Assembly (NCBI RefSeq): GCF_004016525.1
Contig: NZ_SACJ01000008.1
Location: 124,001-188,000, forward strand
DNA: 64,000 nucleotides
Source: Flavobacterium sufflavum
Lineage (GTDB): Bacteria; Bacteroidota; Bacteroidia; Flavobacteriales; Flavobacteriaceae
Reading direction: 5' to 3'
Shown: in pieces, positions 54,719-63,500 of the stretch
Numbering within the stretch: the first letter of the stretch is position 1
How the letters are laid out: the number at the start of each line of letters is the position of its first letter
The notes under the pieces: generated by a model
Databases searched by the model: none
The model's input: only the letters and a program-made list of their open reading frames with translations
What the model was told of the DNA's origin: nothing
Program-made: the position numbers and the translations under genes

Positions 54719-55921
54719 CTATTTCATTTTTTTAGTTAATTTCTTCATTTCCTCACTCACTTTTCGTTGGACAATCTTTCCGTAATGTTCCTGTGTAGTG
54801 CTCATTTTTGAATGTCCCAATAGTTCAGAAACAATTTCCATAGGGACATCATTATAAAGTAGGACGGTAGTAGCAAATGTTTTCCTGGCTACATGATGAG
54901 TTAGTTTTTTTTCGACACCAATGATTTCAGCTATCTCCTTAATATAAGAATTGAATTTTTGATTGCTAATTACAGGAAGTATATTTTTATTATTTTGGTA
55001 CTTTTCCAATATTGAAATTGCTTTAGGAAGCAAAGGTATAGAAAGTTGTTTTTTTGTTTTCTTTCTATACATATCGATCCAAAGTTTATCATCAAATTTT
55101 TTGATAATGTTCTTTTTGGTTAAAGTAGACATTTCCTGATATGGTAAACCAGTGTAACAGCAGAATACAAATAAGTCTCTTACTTGGTTTAATCTGGGCT
55201 GTGATAAATTGTGATTTTCCAATTCAATTAATTCTTCTGTAGTTAAAAAGGTTACATTATTAATTACTTTTTTGGGTTTGTACAGTAGGAATGGGTCAGT
55301 AACAATAAAACCTTCTGCAATAGCTAATTTGATAATTTTTCTAACCCTCTGTATACTTTTGTTAATGGTAATTTGTTTAAAGCTTTTTTGAGTTTTAAGA
55401 TAATAATCAAAATCATCTAAGAATTTTAGAGTTATATTTTCAAGTAAAATATTTTTCTTCTTGTATTGATAGAACAAAAAATCCTCAGTATGTTGTTTGG
55501 CTTCAATAAATTTGGAATAAGTGGATTTGGTGTATTCAATACCAACAAGAGAGTTCATTTTTGTATTATGTAATGTAAATACTTCAATCAAGGTTTTTGA
55601 TGTTTTAATATCTTCTCCTTTATATTTTAGGTATATATCATCTACATCAAATCGCTCTTTTTGGACTTGTAGAAATAAAAAAGCCTGATTAATTTCTTGT
55701 TTAATCAGGCTTAGTTGAGTGTTTATTTGATTATTATCATCATTGGGTGGTTTTGCTAATTGTAAGCTACTGTCCCAGTTCATAGGATTGATAAATATTC
55801 CAGTAGCAAAAGGTTTTCTTTTGCTTAAATATGTGATTCTGCAAATTAAAGGAACTAATCCTTTTTTGTTTTTCCTTGTAGCAGAAATTAGGAATAATAT
55901 TTTAATTGATTGTGTTGTCAT
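54719..55921 (-). CDS. Tyrosine-type site-specific integrase
   Basis: The N-terminal arm-binding domain of this 400-residue recombinase (Bacteroidota type, RKNKKGLVPLICRITYLSKR) is followed by a SAM-like core-binding domain at about 110-205 and the catalytic domain at about 225-390. H343 and R346 (HHVAR), H370 (LGHS) and the nucleophile Y380 (EHYGK) are present. The first catalytic arginine is missing: the usual TGLR is TGLP at 257-260. IntDOT of CTnDOT also lacks this arginine, so activity is still plausible. It reads away from the tRNA and stands at the right end of the island, as expected for the enzyme that inserted it. Confidence 0.93.
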   Translation of the reverse strand: MTTQSIKILFLISATRKNKKGLVPLICRITYLSKRKPFATGIFINPMNWDSSLQLAKPPNDDNNQINTQLSLIKQEINQAFLFLQVQKERFDVDDIYLKYKGEDIKTSKTLIEVFTLHNTKMNSLVGIEYTKSTYSKFIEAKQHTEDFLFYQYKKKNILLENITLKFLDDFDYYLKTQKSFKQITINKSIQRVRKIIKLAIAEGFIVTDPFLLYKPKKVINNVTFLTTEELIELENHNLSQPRLNQVRDLFVFCCYTGLPYQEMSTLTKKNIIKKFDDKLWIDMYRKKTKKQLSIPLLPKAISILEKYQNNKNILPVISNQKFNSYIKEIAEIIGVEKKLTHHVARKTFATTVLLYNDVPMEIVSELLGHSKMSTTQEHYGKIVQRKVSEEMKKLTKKMK

Positions 55922-55957
55922 TGGATAGTTAATTGGTTGTGAATGATGATTTTAAAT

Positions 55958-56040
55958 ATGCAACCCAAAGAAATTAGGTATGCAACCCAAATGTTAGCCT
56001 TTTTGCAACCCAACTTTAAAAATGGTTGCAATCTTTTTGT
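55958..56040. repeat. GCAACCCAA direct repeats near attR (candidate arm sites)
   Basis: ATGCAACCCAAA occurs at 55958-55969 and 55980-55991 (22 bp apart), GCAACCCAA at 56005-56013, and an inverted GGTTGCA at 56034-56040. They lie between the integrase gene and attR, where arm-type binding sites of integrase or an excision factor are usually found. Confidence 0.6.
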
Positions 56041-56110
56041 TAGCCTTGTTTTGAGAATTTTGAAGTTTTAGAAAAATAGGGGGGAGTATTGTAAATGCTA
56101 GATTTTAGCT

Positions 56111-56174
56111 ATAAAAAAAGCCTCATATTTCTATGAAGCTTTTCTAGTAGCGGGAACAGGACTCGAACCTGTGA
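56111..56174. repeat. Right attachment-site repeat (attR)
   Basis: This 64-bp repeat matches 36025-36088 with one mismatch. It contains the tRNA-fMet terminator (56112-56144, stem AGCTTCAT with TATGAGGCT) and the tRNA 3' part up to the start of the variable loop. Beyond 56174 the sequence continues as intact tRNA. Confidence 0.92.
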
Positions 56175-56220
56175 CCTTCGGGTTATGAGCCCGACGAGCT
56201 GCCTACTGCTCTATCCCGCG
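56148..56220 (-). tRNA. Initiator tRNA-Met (CAT anticodon)
   Basis: The minus-strand cloverleaf is complete: acceptor CGCGGGA with TCCCGCT, D-arm, anticodon stem CGGG/CCCG around loop CTCATAA, and T-loop TTCGAGT. The first pair is C1-T72, a mismatch, and the anticodon stem has consecutive G-C pairs. Both are hallmarks of the initiator tRNA (established for bacteria). CCA is not encoded. Its 3' part forms the island attachment site. Confidence 0.93.
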
Positions 56221-56232
56221 ATGTTTCGGGTG

Positions 56233-56262
56233 CAAAGATACATATAAATTCGAGATATCCAA
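56233..56262 (-). promoter_or_regulatory. Promoter of tRNA-fMet
   Basis: On the minus strand TTG (56260-56262) and TATCTTTG (56233-56240) are 19 bp apart, fitting TTG-N17-23-TAnnTTTG, 13 bp before the tRNA 5' end. Confidence 0.6.
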
Positions 56263-56310
56263 TGCCGAATTTTAAAAAATGTTTTATTTCATCTATTCAC
56301 TTGATATAAC

Positions 56311-56318
56311 TACCTTTG
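56311..56318 (+). promoter_or_regulatory. Candidate -7 element for era
   Basis: TACCTTTG matches the -7 consensus, 21 bp before the era start. An identical octamer stands before der at 57302-57309. Confidence 0.55.
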
Positions 56319-56338
56319 CAGCATTAAAATTAAAGTAA

Positions 56339-57220
56339 ATGTCACATAAAGCAGGTTTTGTAAATATTATAGGGAATCCAAACGTTGGGAAATCAACTTT
56401 GATGAACGCTTTCGTTGGTGAAAGATTGTCTATTATTACGTCTAAAGCGCAAACCACACGTCATAGAATTTTGGGAATTGTAAATGGAGAGGATTTTCAG
56501 ATGGTTTTGTCAGATACGCCTGGAATCATTAAACCTGCTTATGAAATGCAGGAGTCGATGATGAATTTTGTGAAATCGGCTTTTGAAGATGCCGATGTTT
56601 TGATTTATATGGTCGAGATAGGGGAGCAGGATTTAAAAGATGAAGATTTTTTCAAGAAAATCATTCATGCTAAAATTCCGGTTTTATTATTGTTGAACAA
56701 AATAGACAATTCAAATCAGGAACAATTAGAACAGCAAGTGGCTTTCTGGGCTGAAAAAGTGCCTAATGCTGAAATTTTTCCAATTTCGGCTTTGCAGAAT
56801 TTTAATGTGCCTGAGGTTTTTGGTCGAATTTTGGAATTATTGCCAGAATCACCAGCTTATTATCCAAAAGATCAGTTGACCGATAAACCGGAACGTTTTT
56901 TTGTAAACGAAACCATTCGTGAGAAAATATTATTGAATTACAGTAAGGAGATTCCGTATGCGGTAGAAATTGTAACGGAAGAATTTATAGAAACGGATAA
57001 TATCATTCGTATTCGTTCACTGATTATGGTGGAACGCGATACCCAAAAAGGAATCATCATTGGTCACAAAGGGGCTGCTTTGAAAAAAGTAGGAATGGAT
57101 TCCCGTGTGGATTTAGAAAAATTCTTTGGAAAACAAATTCACATCGAATTGTATGTGAAGGTGAATAAAAACTGGAGAAGCAATGCCAATATGTTGAAGC
57201 GTTTTGGGTATAACCAGTAA
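56339..57220 (+). CDS. era: GTPase Era
   Basis: This 293-residue ribosome-assembly GTPase binds the 3' end of 16S rRNA. G1 GNPNVGKS, switch region TTRHRILGIV, G3 DTPG and G4 NKID are visible. The C-terminal KH domain carries the IIGHKGAALKKVG motif. Length and layout are normal for Era. It is a chromosomal gene just outside the island and is followed by der on the same strand. Confidence 0.97.
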   Translation: MSHKAGFVNIIGNPNVGKSTLMNAFVGERLSIITSKAQTTRHRILGIVNGEDFQMVLSDTPGIIKPAYEMQESMMNFVKSAFEDADVLIYMVEIGEQDLKDEDFFKKIIHAKIPVLLLLNKIDNSNQEQLEQQVAFWAEKVPNAEIFPISALQNFNVPEVFGRILELLPESPAYYPKDQLTDKPERFFVNETIREKILLNYSKEIPYAVEIVTEEFIETDNIIRIRSLIMVERDTQKGIIIGHKGAALKKVGMDSRVDLEKFFGKQIHIELYVKVNKNWRSNANMLKRFGYNQ

Positions 57221-57301
57221 TCAGTGGTCAGCTTTTTAGTGATCAGTTTGGGTAGTTTTAATTACTGAATACTTAATGCTGAATACTGTAAACTAAAAGT
57301 G

Positions 57302-57309
57302 TACCTTTG
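57302..57309 (+). promoter_or_regulatory. Candidate -7 element for der
   Basis: TACCTTTG matches TAnnTTTG, 98 bp before the der start. The gap also has short AATCTGAAATCTAAAG-type repeats at about 57363-57392, related to those at 63364-63500. Confidence 0.5.
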
Positions 57310-57407
57310 CAAAAAATTAAAATACTGCATTTTGGATTTATAATAGAATTAAGATTTTGGGAATCTGAAATCTAAAGTCTAAAATCCGGAATCAAAAAAA
57401 GAAAGAA

Positions 57408-58718
57408 ATGAATAACATTGTTGCGATAGTAGGAAGACCTAATGTGGGGAAATCAACCCTTTTTAATAGGCTGATACAAAGAAGAGAAGCTATTGTAGAT
57501 TCAGTTTCGGGAGTTACCCGTGACAGAAACTACGGAAAAAGCGAGTGGAACGGAAAAGAGTTTTCTGTAATTGATACCGGTGGATACGTTCGCGGTTCTG
57601 ATGACGTATTTGAAGGCGAAATCCGTAAACAAGTGGAACTTGCTATCGATGAGGCTGATGTTATTATTTTTGTGGTTGATGTAGAAGAAGGAATTACGCC
57701 AATGGATGAAACGGTGGCTAAATTGTTGCGTAAAGTGACTAAGCCAGTTTTGTTAGCCGTAAATAAGGTTGATAACGCCATGCGTGAGAAAGACGCCGTG
57801 GAATTTTATAATCTTGGATTAGGGGATTATTTTACTTTTGCCAGTATTTCAGGAAGTGGAACAGGAGATTTATTGGATGCTTTGATTGAGGCTTTTCCTG
57901 ATAAACCGGAACCGGTTCATGAAGAAGTGGTATTGCCGCGTTTTGCAGTTGTGGGACGTCCTAATGCTGGGAAATCAAGTTTTATAAATGCTTTGATTGG
58001 TAAAGATAGATTTATGGTTACTGATATTGCAGGAACTACCCGTGATGCTATTGATACGAAGTTTGACCGTTTTGGTTTTGAATTTAACTTGGTGGATACT
58101 GCCGGAATTCGTCGTAAAGCGAAGGTGAAGGAAGATTTAGAGTTTTATTCGGTAATGCGTTCGGTTCGTGCTATTGAGCATGCTGATATTTGTATCTTGG
58201 TTATTGATGCTACTCGTGGATTTGAAGGTCAGGATCAAAGTATTTTTTGGTTGGCTGAAAAAAACCGCAAGGGATTAGTGATTTTGGTAAATAAATGGGA
58301 TTTGGTTGAAAAAGATACCATGTCAACACGCGATTACGAAGACAAAATTAAGAAGGAATTAATGCCATTTACTGATGTGCCTATTCTTTTTGTATCGGCT
58401 TTGACTAAACAACGTTTATTGAAAGCATTGGAAGCTTCGGTAAAAGTGTTTGAAAACCGTCAACAACGTATCCCGACTTCAAAATTCAACGAATTCATGT
58501 TGAAAGTTATTGAAGCTTATCCGCCGCCAGCAACTAAAGGAAAGTATGTGAAAATTAAATATTGCATGCAATTGCCATCATCAACACCACAATTTGTGTT
58601 TTTTGCTAATTTGCCACAGTATGTAAAAGAACCGTACAAACGTTACCTTGAAAATAAAATCAGAGAAAACTGGGATTTCTCAGGAGTTCCAATCGATATT
58701 TATATTAGAGAGAAATAA
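57408..58718 (+). CDS. der: GTPase Der (EngA), double GTPase
   Basis: This 436-residue 50S-assembly GTPase has two tandem G domains, GRPNVGKS at about 8-15 and GRPNAGKS at about 183-190, each with DTGG or DTAG switch motifs and NKVD/NKWD. A KH-like C-terminal domain ends the protein. Two linked G domains are unique to Der. It follows era by 187 bp and is closed by a terminator. Confidence 0.97.
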   Translation: MNNIVAIVGRPNVGKSTLFNRLIQRREAIVDSVSGVTRDRNYGKSEWNGKEFSVIDTGGYVRGSDDVFEGEIRKQVELAIDEADVIIFVVDVEEGITPMDETVAKLLRKVTKPVLLAVNKVDNAMREKDAVEFYNLGLGDYFTFASISGSGTGDLLDALIEAFPDKPEPVHEEVVLPRFAVVGRPNAGKSSFINALIGKDRFMVTDIAGTTRDAIDTKFDRFGFEFNLVDTAGIRRKAKVKEDLEFYSVMRSVRAIEHADICILVIDATRGFEGQDQSIFWLAEKNRKGLVILVNKWDLVEKDTMSTRDYEDKIKKELMPFTDVPILFVSALTKQRLLKALEASVKVFENRQQRIPTSKFNEFMLKVIEAYPPPATKGKYVKIKYCMQLPSSTPQFVFFANLPQYVKEPYKRYLENKIRENWDFSGVPIDIYIREK

Positions 58719-58724
58719 TAGAAA

Positions 58725-58752
58725 AGTCCCGAAATTTTCGGGACTTTTTTTT
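58725..58752 (+). terminator. Terminator after der
   Basis: GTCCCGAAA pairs with TTTCGGGAC in a near-perfect stem followed by eight T. Confidence 0.9.
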
Positions 58753-58772
58753 GGAATAAAATGATTAAGAAT

Positions 58773-59009
58773 TTAATTGTCTTCTTCGTCTAGAGTTTTC
58801 ATCGGATGATCTTCGTACCAATCTTTAAATGTTTTATTGGTTTTATAATTATCAGTCAGTACGATATAAGTCATGTAAGGAATCAAAATTAGTCCTACAC
58901 TGTGTAAGCACATTATAATTCTCAAATCAAGGTTGGTTTGATTGAGTCCGGCAAATACAAATACATAAGCCGTGGTAAACCATACAAGTTTAATTGCAAA
59001 ATTTTTCAT
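58773..59009 (-). CDS. Small membrane protein
   Basis: The start at 59009 was chosen because the longer in-frame version would run into folA. The 78-residue product has two hydrophobic helices (about 5-25 and 31-52) and an acidic tail (FKDWYEDHPMKTLDEEDN). The function is not recognised. The 241 bp between it and folA show no gene. Confidence 0.6.
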   Translation of the reverse strand: MKNFAIKLVWFTTAYVFVFAGLNQTNLDLRIIMCLHSVGLILIPYMTYIVLTDNYKTNKTFKDWYEDHPMKTLDEEDN

Positions 59010-59250
59010 AGCCCTATTTTCTCTTAAAGTTACGATTTTTAAATCTAAAATAGGGTTAAATATCTTGTAATCAACTGTTTGGTGTTGTTGTTTAGGATTG
59101 TGGAATCTTGAAATCAAATTTATAGCAAATATTGCATTACTCAGATATGTATTAAGCATATCTAAAAGGATAAGGTACAAATTTACATCAATAGATCTTT
59201 TTAATACTTTGAAAAATTCACATAAAAACAATAAAGAGGATGTTTGAAAA

Positions 59251-59754
59251 TTACTTTTCGGACGGTCTTTTTTGTTTTCTGATGTAAGTATCAAAGCTGT
59301 AATCGTAGAGGTGCTTTTCGTCTTTGGGCTGAAAATCACTGTTGATTAATTCCCAGTCTTCCAGTTTTATTTCAGGAAAAAAAGCATCGGCCTCAAAATT
59401 ATCATGAACTACGGTAAGTTCAATTTTATCTGAAAAAGGCATGGCTAACTGGTAAATCTCACCTCCACCAATGATGAAAGATTCTTCTTCTTTTGGGCAT
59501 TTTTCAATTGCTTTTTCGATGCTGTCTACAACGATACAACCTTCAGCCTGATAATCAGCCTGACGCGTAATTATAATATGTGTACGATTAGGTAACGGTT
59601 TAGGGAAGCTTTCAAAAGTTTTTCTTCCCATGATAATATGGTGTCCGGTAGTCAGGCTTTTAAATCTTTTGAAATCATTAGGTAAATGCCAGATTAACTG
59701 GTTGTCTTTTCCTAGTGCTTTGTTCTGCGCTGCAGCAGCAATCATTGTAATCAT
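59251..59754 (-). CDS. folA: Dihydrofolate reductase
   Basis: This 167-residue enzyme reduces dihydrofolate to tetrahydrofolate with NADPH. It has the usual DHFR elements: IAAAAQNKALGKDNQLIWHLPNDF with the Asp of the active site, MGRKTFESFPKPLPNR, and FIIGGGEIYQLAM for NADPH. It works with thyA, found 1 kb away. Its ATG overlaps the stop codon of the preceding 2TM gene by one base. Confidence 0.96.
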   Translation of the reverse strand: MITMIAAAAQNKALGKDNQLIWHLPNDFKRFKSLTTGHHIIMGRKTFESFPKPLPNRTHIIITRQADYQAEGCIVVDSIEKAIEKCPKEEESFIIGGGEIYQLAMPFSDKIELTVVHDNFEADAFFPEIKLEDWELINSDFQPKDEKHLYDYSFDTYIRKQKRPSEK

Positions 59755-60098
59755 TAGTCTTTATTGTTAGTCGGAGGTTCTTCGTTTATATGATTCTTTA
59801 GTTCTTCTATCTTTTTTTCCTGTAATGCAACCAATCGGTCAATTTGTTCTCTTTCCCAATTTTTATTCATGAAGCGATCGGTTATAAAAACTTTGATAAA
59901 GTGTAAAATGAATAAAAATAGCCAAGCTGTAATTAGCCAAATATGCCAACTTGCATCTTCATTAAAGTGAAAAACTTTAGTGGAAACAAATAGAAATAAA
60001 CTGGCTAAAAACAATACAACAAAATGAAAATAGACTCTTTTTTTTTGTTTTATACGTTTTCTGGCATATTCGTATAATTCATGTTGTTCAGTTTTCAT
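59754..60098 (-). CDS. 2TM-domain membrane protein
   Basis: This 114-residue protein has two transmembrane helices (about 22-40 and 52-72) between charged ends, the 2TM domain layout common in Bacteroidota (YARKRIKQKKRVYFHFVVLF ... WHIWLITAWLF). Function is unknown. The stop codon overlaps the folA start by one base, so the two genes are translationally coupled. Confidence 0.78.
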   Translation of the reverse strand: MKTEQHELYEYARKRIKQKKRVYFHFVVLFLASLFLFVSTKVFHFNEDASWHIWLITAWLFLFILHFIKVFITDRFMNKNWEREQIDRLVALQEKKIEELKNHINEEPPTNNKD

Positions 60099-60335
60099 GG
60101 GGTGATTTTTTTTTGACTATAAAGATAAAATTTAATTTGGAAATGCTTATTGGTGCAGAGAATATTTAGAATTAAGTCTTTGGTTTTTTGTTTTTGAAAA
60201 TATAAATGTTTTAAAATTAGTAATTTTCTTAATTTTTAACATTTTATTAAGTATTATGCTAAATCTTACTTCGGGAGGTTTAAACTTCAATTAAATTGAT
60301 TTACTTTGTTTCATAAATCTAAAAATGAAATAGTT

Positions 60336-60632
60336 ATGCCAATTAAAAAACAATTTGTAAAGTCAAAACCAGTTTGTAAAGTTACATTTTCTATTGAGGC
60401 TAAAGAAGCAGCTCAAGTTTCAGTTATTGGTGATTTCAATAATTGGAATCCTGAAGAAGGTGCTTTAAGTAAATTAAAAAACGGTACTTTTAAAGGAGCT
60501 TTTGATTTAAATAAAGATGCCTCTTATGAGTTTAAATATTTAGTTGACGGACAATATATCAACGAAACTGAAGCAGATTCTTTTAAATGGAATGAATTTG
60601 CAGGTGCTGAAAACGGCGTTTTAGAGGTTTAA
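60336..60632 (+). CDS. Isoamylase early-set/CBM48-like glycogen-binding domain protein
   Basis: ATG 60336 was chosen over an in-frame TTG at 60306, which lies at the likely -7 element. The 98-residue product is a single domain: VTFSIEAKEAAQVSVIGDFNNWNPEEG, then FKGAFDLNKDASYEFKYLVDG, as in the N-terminal domain of isoamylases and AMPK beta subunits. It may bind glycogen or another alpha-glucan. Alone it has no catalytic part. The terminator stem starts inside the last codons. Confidence 0.82.
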   Translation: MPIKKQFVKSKPVCKVTFSIEAKEAAQVSVIGDFNNWNPEEGALSKLKNGTFKGAFDLNKDASYEFKYLVDGQYINETEADSFKWNEFAGAENGVLEV

Positions 60633-60650
60633 TCTAAAACGCTTTTTTTT
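60616..60650 (+). terminator. Terminator overlapping the 3' end of the CBM48-like gene
   Basis: A perfect 10-bp stem GCGTTTTAGA/TCTAAAACGC (60616-60625 with 60633-60642) has a T-run after. Its left arm is coding, and the stop codon TAA is in the loop. Confidence 0.85.
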
Positions 60651-60735
60651 TTAAATTCCAATAAAAAAAAATCCCAAATTCCAATTGTTAGACCTGGAAT
60701 TTGGAATTTATTTATAATTTGGAATTTCTAAAATT

Positions 60736-61560
60736 TTAAACCGCTACGCTTCCTTTTATGGTCTCGTGTGGTTCGTAGCCTACGAGAGTAAAATCATTAT
60801 AGTCGAAATCAAAGATGTTTTTTATCGCAGGATTTAAAATCATTTTTGGTAATGGTTTTGGTTCGCGCGATAATTGCAATTTGATTTGCTCAAAGTGATT
60901 GTTGTAAATGTGGGCGTCACCAAAAGTATGGATGAATTCTCCGGGTGCTAAGTCGCATACCTGTGCAATCATCATGGTCAATAGTGCGTAAGAAGCAATG
61001 TTAAAAGGAACACCTAAAAAGATGTCGGCACTTCTTTGATAGAGTTGGCAGGACAGTTTTCCGTCGGCTACATAAAATTGAAAGAAGGCATGACATGGAG
61101 GCAAGGCAGCTTTGTTATTGGCTACGTTTTCTTCGAATGACTTTGTAGTGTCCGGTAAAACCGAAGGATTCCATGCCGAAACAAGCATTCTGCGGCTGTT
61201 AGGATTGGTTTTTAATTCTTGGATTAGGTCGGAAATCTGGTCGATTTCTTCGCTATTCCAGTTGCGCCATTGGTGTCCGTAAACCGGACCTAAATCGCCA
61301 TTTTTATCTGCCCAGGCATCCCATATTTTTACCCCGTGTTCTTTAAGGTAACCAATGTTAGTTTCTCCTTTAAGAAACCATAGCAATTCATAAATTATGG
61401 ATTTAAGATGTAGTTTTTTGGTGGTAACCATTGGAAAACCTTCGCTTAAATCAAATCGCATTTGGTATCCAAATACGCTTTTAGTTCCAGTTCCAGTTCG
61501 GTCGCCTTTTTGGCAGCCGTTTTCCATAACGTGTTTTACTAAATCTAGGTATTGCTTCAT
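60736..61560 (-). CDS. thyA: Thymidylate synthase
   Basis: This 274-residue enzyme converts dUMP to dTMP using methylenetetrahydrofolate. Family motifs include [11 protein letters not shown] near the N-terminus, the catalytic Cys in [12 protein letters not shown] at about 155-157, and [16 protein letters not shown]. The C-terminus IKGSVAV is normal. It feeds the same folate cycle as folA. A repeat-like inverted stretch at about 60670-60715 (AAATTCCA with TGGAATTT) lies just past its stop and could terminate it. Confidence 0.97.
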   Translation of the reverse strand: MKQYLDLVKHVMENGCQKGDRTGTGTKSVFGYQMRFDLSEGFPMVTTKKLHLKSIIYELLWFLKGETNIGYLKEHGVKIWDAWADKNGDLGPVYGHQWRNWNSEEIDQISDLIQELKTNPNSRRMLVSAWNPSVLPDTTKSFEENVANNKAALPPCHAFFQFYVADGKLSCQLYQRSADIFLGVPFNIASYALLTMMIAQVCDLAPGEFIHTFGDAHIYNNHFEQIKLQLSREPKPLPKMILNPAIKNIFDFDYNDFTLVGYEPHETIKGSVAV

Positions 61561-61631
61561 TGCTAATGGTGATTTGTGGATTTGCTAATTTGATTATCTG
61601 TGATTAATCAATAATCTGATTAACAATTAAA

Positions 61632-62252
61632 TTAGGATTCTCTTTTTGAAATTTCGTCTCTTATTTTAGCTGCTTTTTCATAGTCTTCTTGCTCAACTGC
61701 CTGAATTAATAAATCATTTAATTCCTGAAGGCTGTATTTTATATACGCACGACCACTTTCGGCTTCGGCTGTAAAAGATTCCGGATTTGAAATTATATCA
61801 TCTACCGGTTGATTTTCTTTGTCGGCATCCGAAGGATTTGTTTTTAGGTAAATACCGGCTTTGTCCAGAATATTTTTGTAGGTAAAAATAGGAGCGTTAA
61901 AGCGCAAGGCTAATGCTATGGCGTCAGAAGTTCTGGCGTCAATTATTTCTTCTATTTTGTCTCTTTCGCAAATAATACTGGAGTAAAATACACCATCAAC
62001 CAGTTTGTGAATAATAACTTGTTTAACAACGATGTCAAATCGTTCAGCGAAATTTTTAAACAAATCATGAGTTAATGGGCGGGGAGGTTTTATCTCTTTT
62101 TCTAAAGCAATAGCAATCGATTGGGCTTCGAAAGCTCCTATGACTATAGGTAGTTTTCTTTCGCCGTCTACTTCATTCAAAATCAAAGCGTAGGCTCCAT
62201 TTTGTGTTTGGCTATATGAAATTCCTTTTATGGATAATTTTACTAAGCTCAT
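61632..62252 (-). CDS. Bifunctional nuclease family protein (DUF151) with UVR motif
   Basis: This 206-residue protein has an N-terminal BFN/DUF151 domain at about 1-135 (LPIVIGAFEAQSIAIALE, RTSDAIALALRFNAPIF) and a C-terminal UvrB-UvrC-type motif (LLIQAVEQEDYEKAAKIRDEI) at about 180-200. DUF151 proteins are described as nucleases with both DNase and RNase activity in some bacteria. The fusion with a UVR motif is common in Bacteroidota. It lies 71 bp upstream of thyA on the same strand. Confidence 0.9.
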   Translation of the reverse strand: MSLVKLSIKGISYSQTQNGAYALILNEVDGERKLPIVIGAFEAQSIAIALEKEIKPPRPLTHDLFKNFAERFDIVVKQVIIHKLVDGVFYSSIICERDKIEEIIDARTSDAIALALRFNAPIFTYKNILDKAGIYLKTNPSDADKENQPVDDIISNPESFTAEAESGRAYIKYSLQELNDLLIQAVEQEDYEKAAKIRDEISKRES

Positions 62253-62390
62253 AATTGTTGAAATGAAAAATGTAGTTTTTTAATTTTAGTTTTTTAGGCT
62301 GCAATATTAATTAAAAATTCTGCCAATAAGCAAAGATACGATTATCTTATTTTATTTAGGCAGAATTATTTTATTGGGTAACGAAAAGTA

Positions 62391-63359
62391 TTATGCGTTT
62401 TGTGCTTTAAATGCTTTAAGTTTTTCGATTAATCTTGGGACAACATCAAAAGCATCGCCTACAATTCCGTAATCGGCTACTTTAAAGAAAGGAGCTTCCG
62501 GATCAGTATTGATAACCACTTTTACTTTAGAAGCATTAATTCCGGCAATGTGCTGAATGGCACCAGAAATTCCTATGGCAATGTATAGATTGGTTGCTAC
62601 TGGTTTTCCTGTTTGTCCTACGTGTTCTCCATGAGGTCTCCAGCCTAAGTCAGAAACCGGTTTAGAACAAGCTGTTGCGGCTCCTAAAACGGCAGCTAGA
62701 TCTTCGATTAAATTCCAGTTTTCAGGACCTTTTAATCCGCGTCCTCCTGAAACTACTATATCAGCATCGGCAATAGATACTTTTTCTGATGTTTTTTCTA
62801 CTGATTCTACTTTTATTCCAAAATCATTGTCTCCAATGCTTGGATTGAAAGCTTCTTCAGTTAAAGTTGATGTATTTTCGAAAATACCATAAGAATTTTT
62901 GGCAAGGCCAATTACTTTTACATCGGTATTGATTTCGGTTATATTGAATGCTTTGTTGGAAAAAGCATTTCTTTTTACTTGAAAAGGAGTTGTGCTTACT
63001 GGCAATCCTACTACGTTTGATGCGAAACCAGCTTCCAGGTTTACCGCTACCAGTGAAGAAAGGTAGATGCTGTCTGTGCTGGAAGACAAGATAACCAGTT
63101 TTGTGTTTTCTTGTTGTGCCGCTTGTTTGATAACGTCAGCATAAGCTTTGGCATTAAATCCGGCTAACTTGTCGTTGTTTACTTTTAGTACTTTGTCGAC
63201 TCCGTATTTTGCTAATTCAGAAACGTTTTCAGTGTTTATAGTTAAGGCAGTTACTGTAGTTCCTAGAGATTTAGCTACTTTTTTAGCATAAGAAGCGATT
63301 TCGAATGCTACTTTTTTAAATTTTCCTTCGGCTGACTCGGCATATATTAATATTGACAT
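62391..63359 (-). CDS. etfA: Electron transfer flavoprotein subunit alpha
   Basis: This 322-residue protein has an N-terminal alpha/beta domain. The C-terminal FAD-binding domain shows the ETF-alpha signature VVSGGRGLKGPENW, SDLGWRPHGEHVGQTGK, and IGISGAIQHIAGINASKVKVVI. It passes electrons from acyl-CoA dehydrogenases to the quinone pool with EtfB, whose gene lies directly upstream. Confidence 0.96.
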   Translation of the reverse strand: MSILIYAESAEGKFKKVAFEIASYAKKVAKSLGTTVTALTINTENVSELAKYGVDKVLKVNNDKLAGFNAKAYADVIKQAAQQENTKLVILSSSTDSIYLSSLVAVNLEAGFASNVVGLPVSTTPFQVKRNAFSNKAFNITEINTDVKVIGLAKNSYGIFENTSTLTEEAFNPSIGDNDFGIKVESVEKTSEKVSIADADIVVSGGRGLKGPENWNLIEDLAAVLGAATACSKPVSDLGWRPHGEHVGQTGKPVATNLYIAIGISGAIQHIAGINASKVKVVINTDPEAPFFKVADYGIVGDAFDVVPRLIEKLKAFKAQNA

Positions 63360-63363
63360 ATGA

Positions 63364-63500
63364 TTTTTAGATTTCAGATTTTAGATTTCAGATTTCAGAA
63401 TCCGGATACTAAAAACTTGATTTATATTATATTTTAAATTAACGATTTAGATAAGATTTCATACTGCAGTTTGCAATCTAAAATCTGCAATCTAAAGTCT
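63364..63500. repeat. Short AGATTTCAGATTT-type repeats between etfB and etfA
   Basis: Units like AGATTTCAGATTTTAG recur at 63364-63396 and, in reverse form (AATCTAAAATCTGCAATCT), at 63474-63497. Similar units occur before der at about 57363-57392. They may form hairpins or be low-complexity spacer repeats. Confidence 0.5.

Larger units (their letters stand above)
36025..56174. mobile_element. Integrated genomic island in the initiator tRNA-Met gene
   Basis: Direct repeats of 64 bp with one mismatch bound a block of about 20 kb. The right repeat is the 3' part of an intact tRNA-fMet plus its terminator; the left repeat is a displaced copy that breaks off inside the tRNA sequence. A tyrosine integrase lies at the right end next to the tRNA. 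No relaxase, type IV secretion, capsid or portal gene is seen, so this is not an evident ICE or complete prophage. Replication/recombination genes and likely defence genes fill it. It could be a mobilisable element, a satellite or a decayed prophage. Confidence 0.9.

Noticed and set aside
36025-56174. Island as a conjugative element or complete prophage
   Set aside because: No relaxase, coupling protein, type IV secretion, terminase, portal or capsid gene was recognised.
59010-59339. Longer version of the small membrane protein at 58773
   Set aside because: The extension overlaps folA and lacks protein-like composition; the ATG at 59009 gives a compact two-helix protein.
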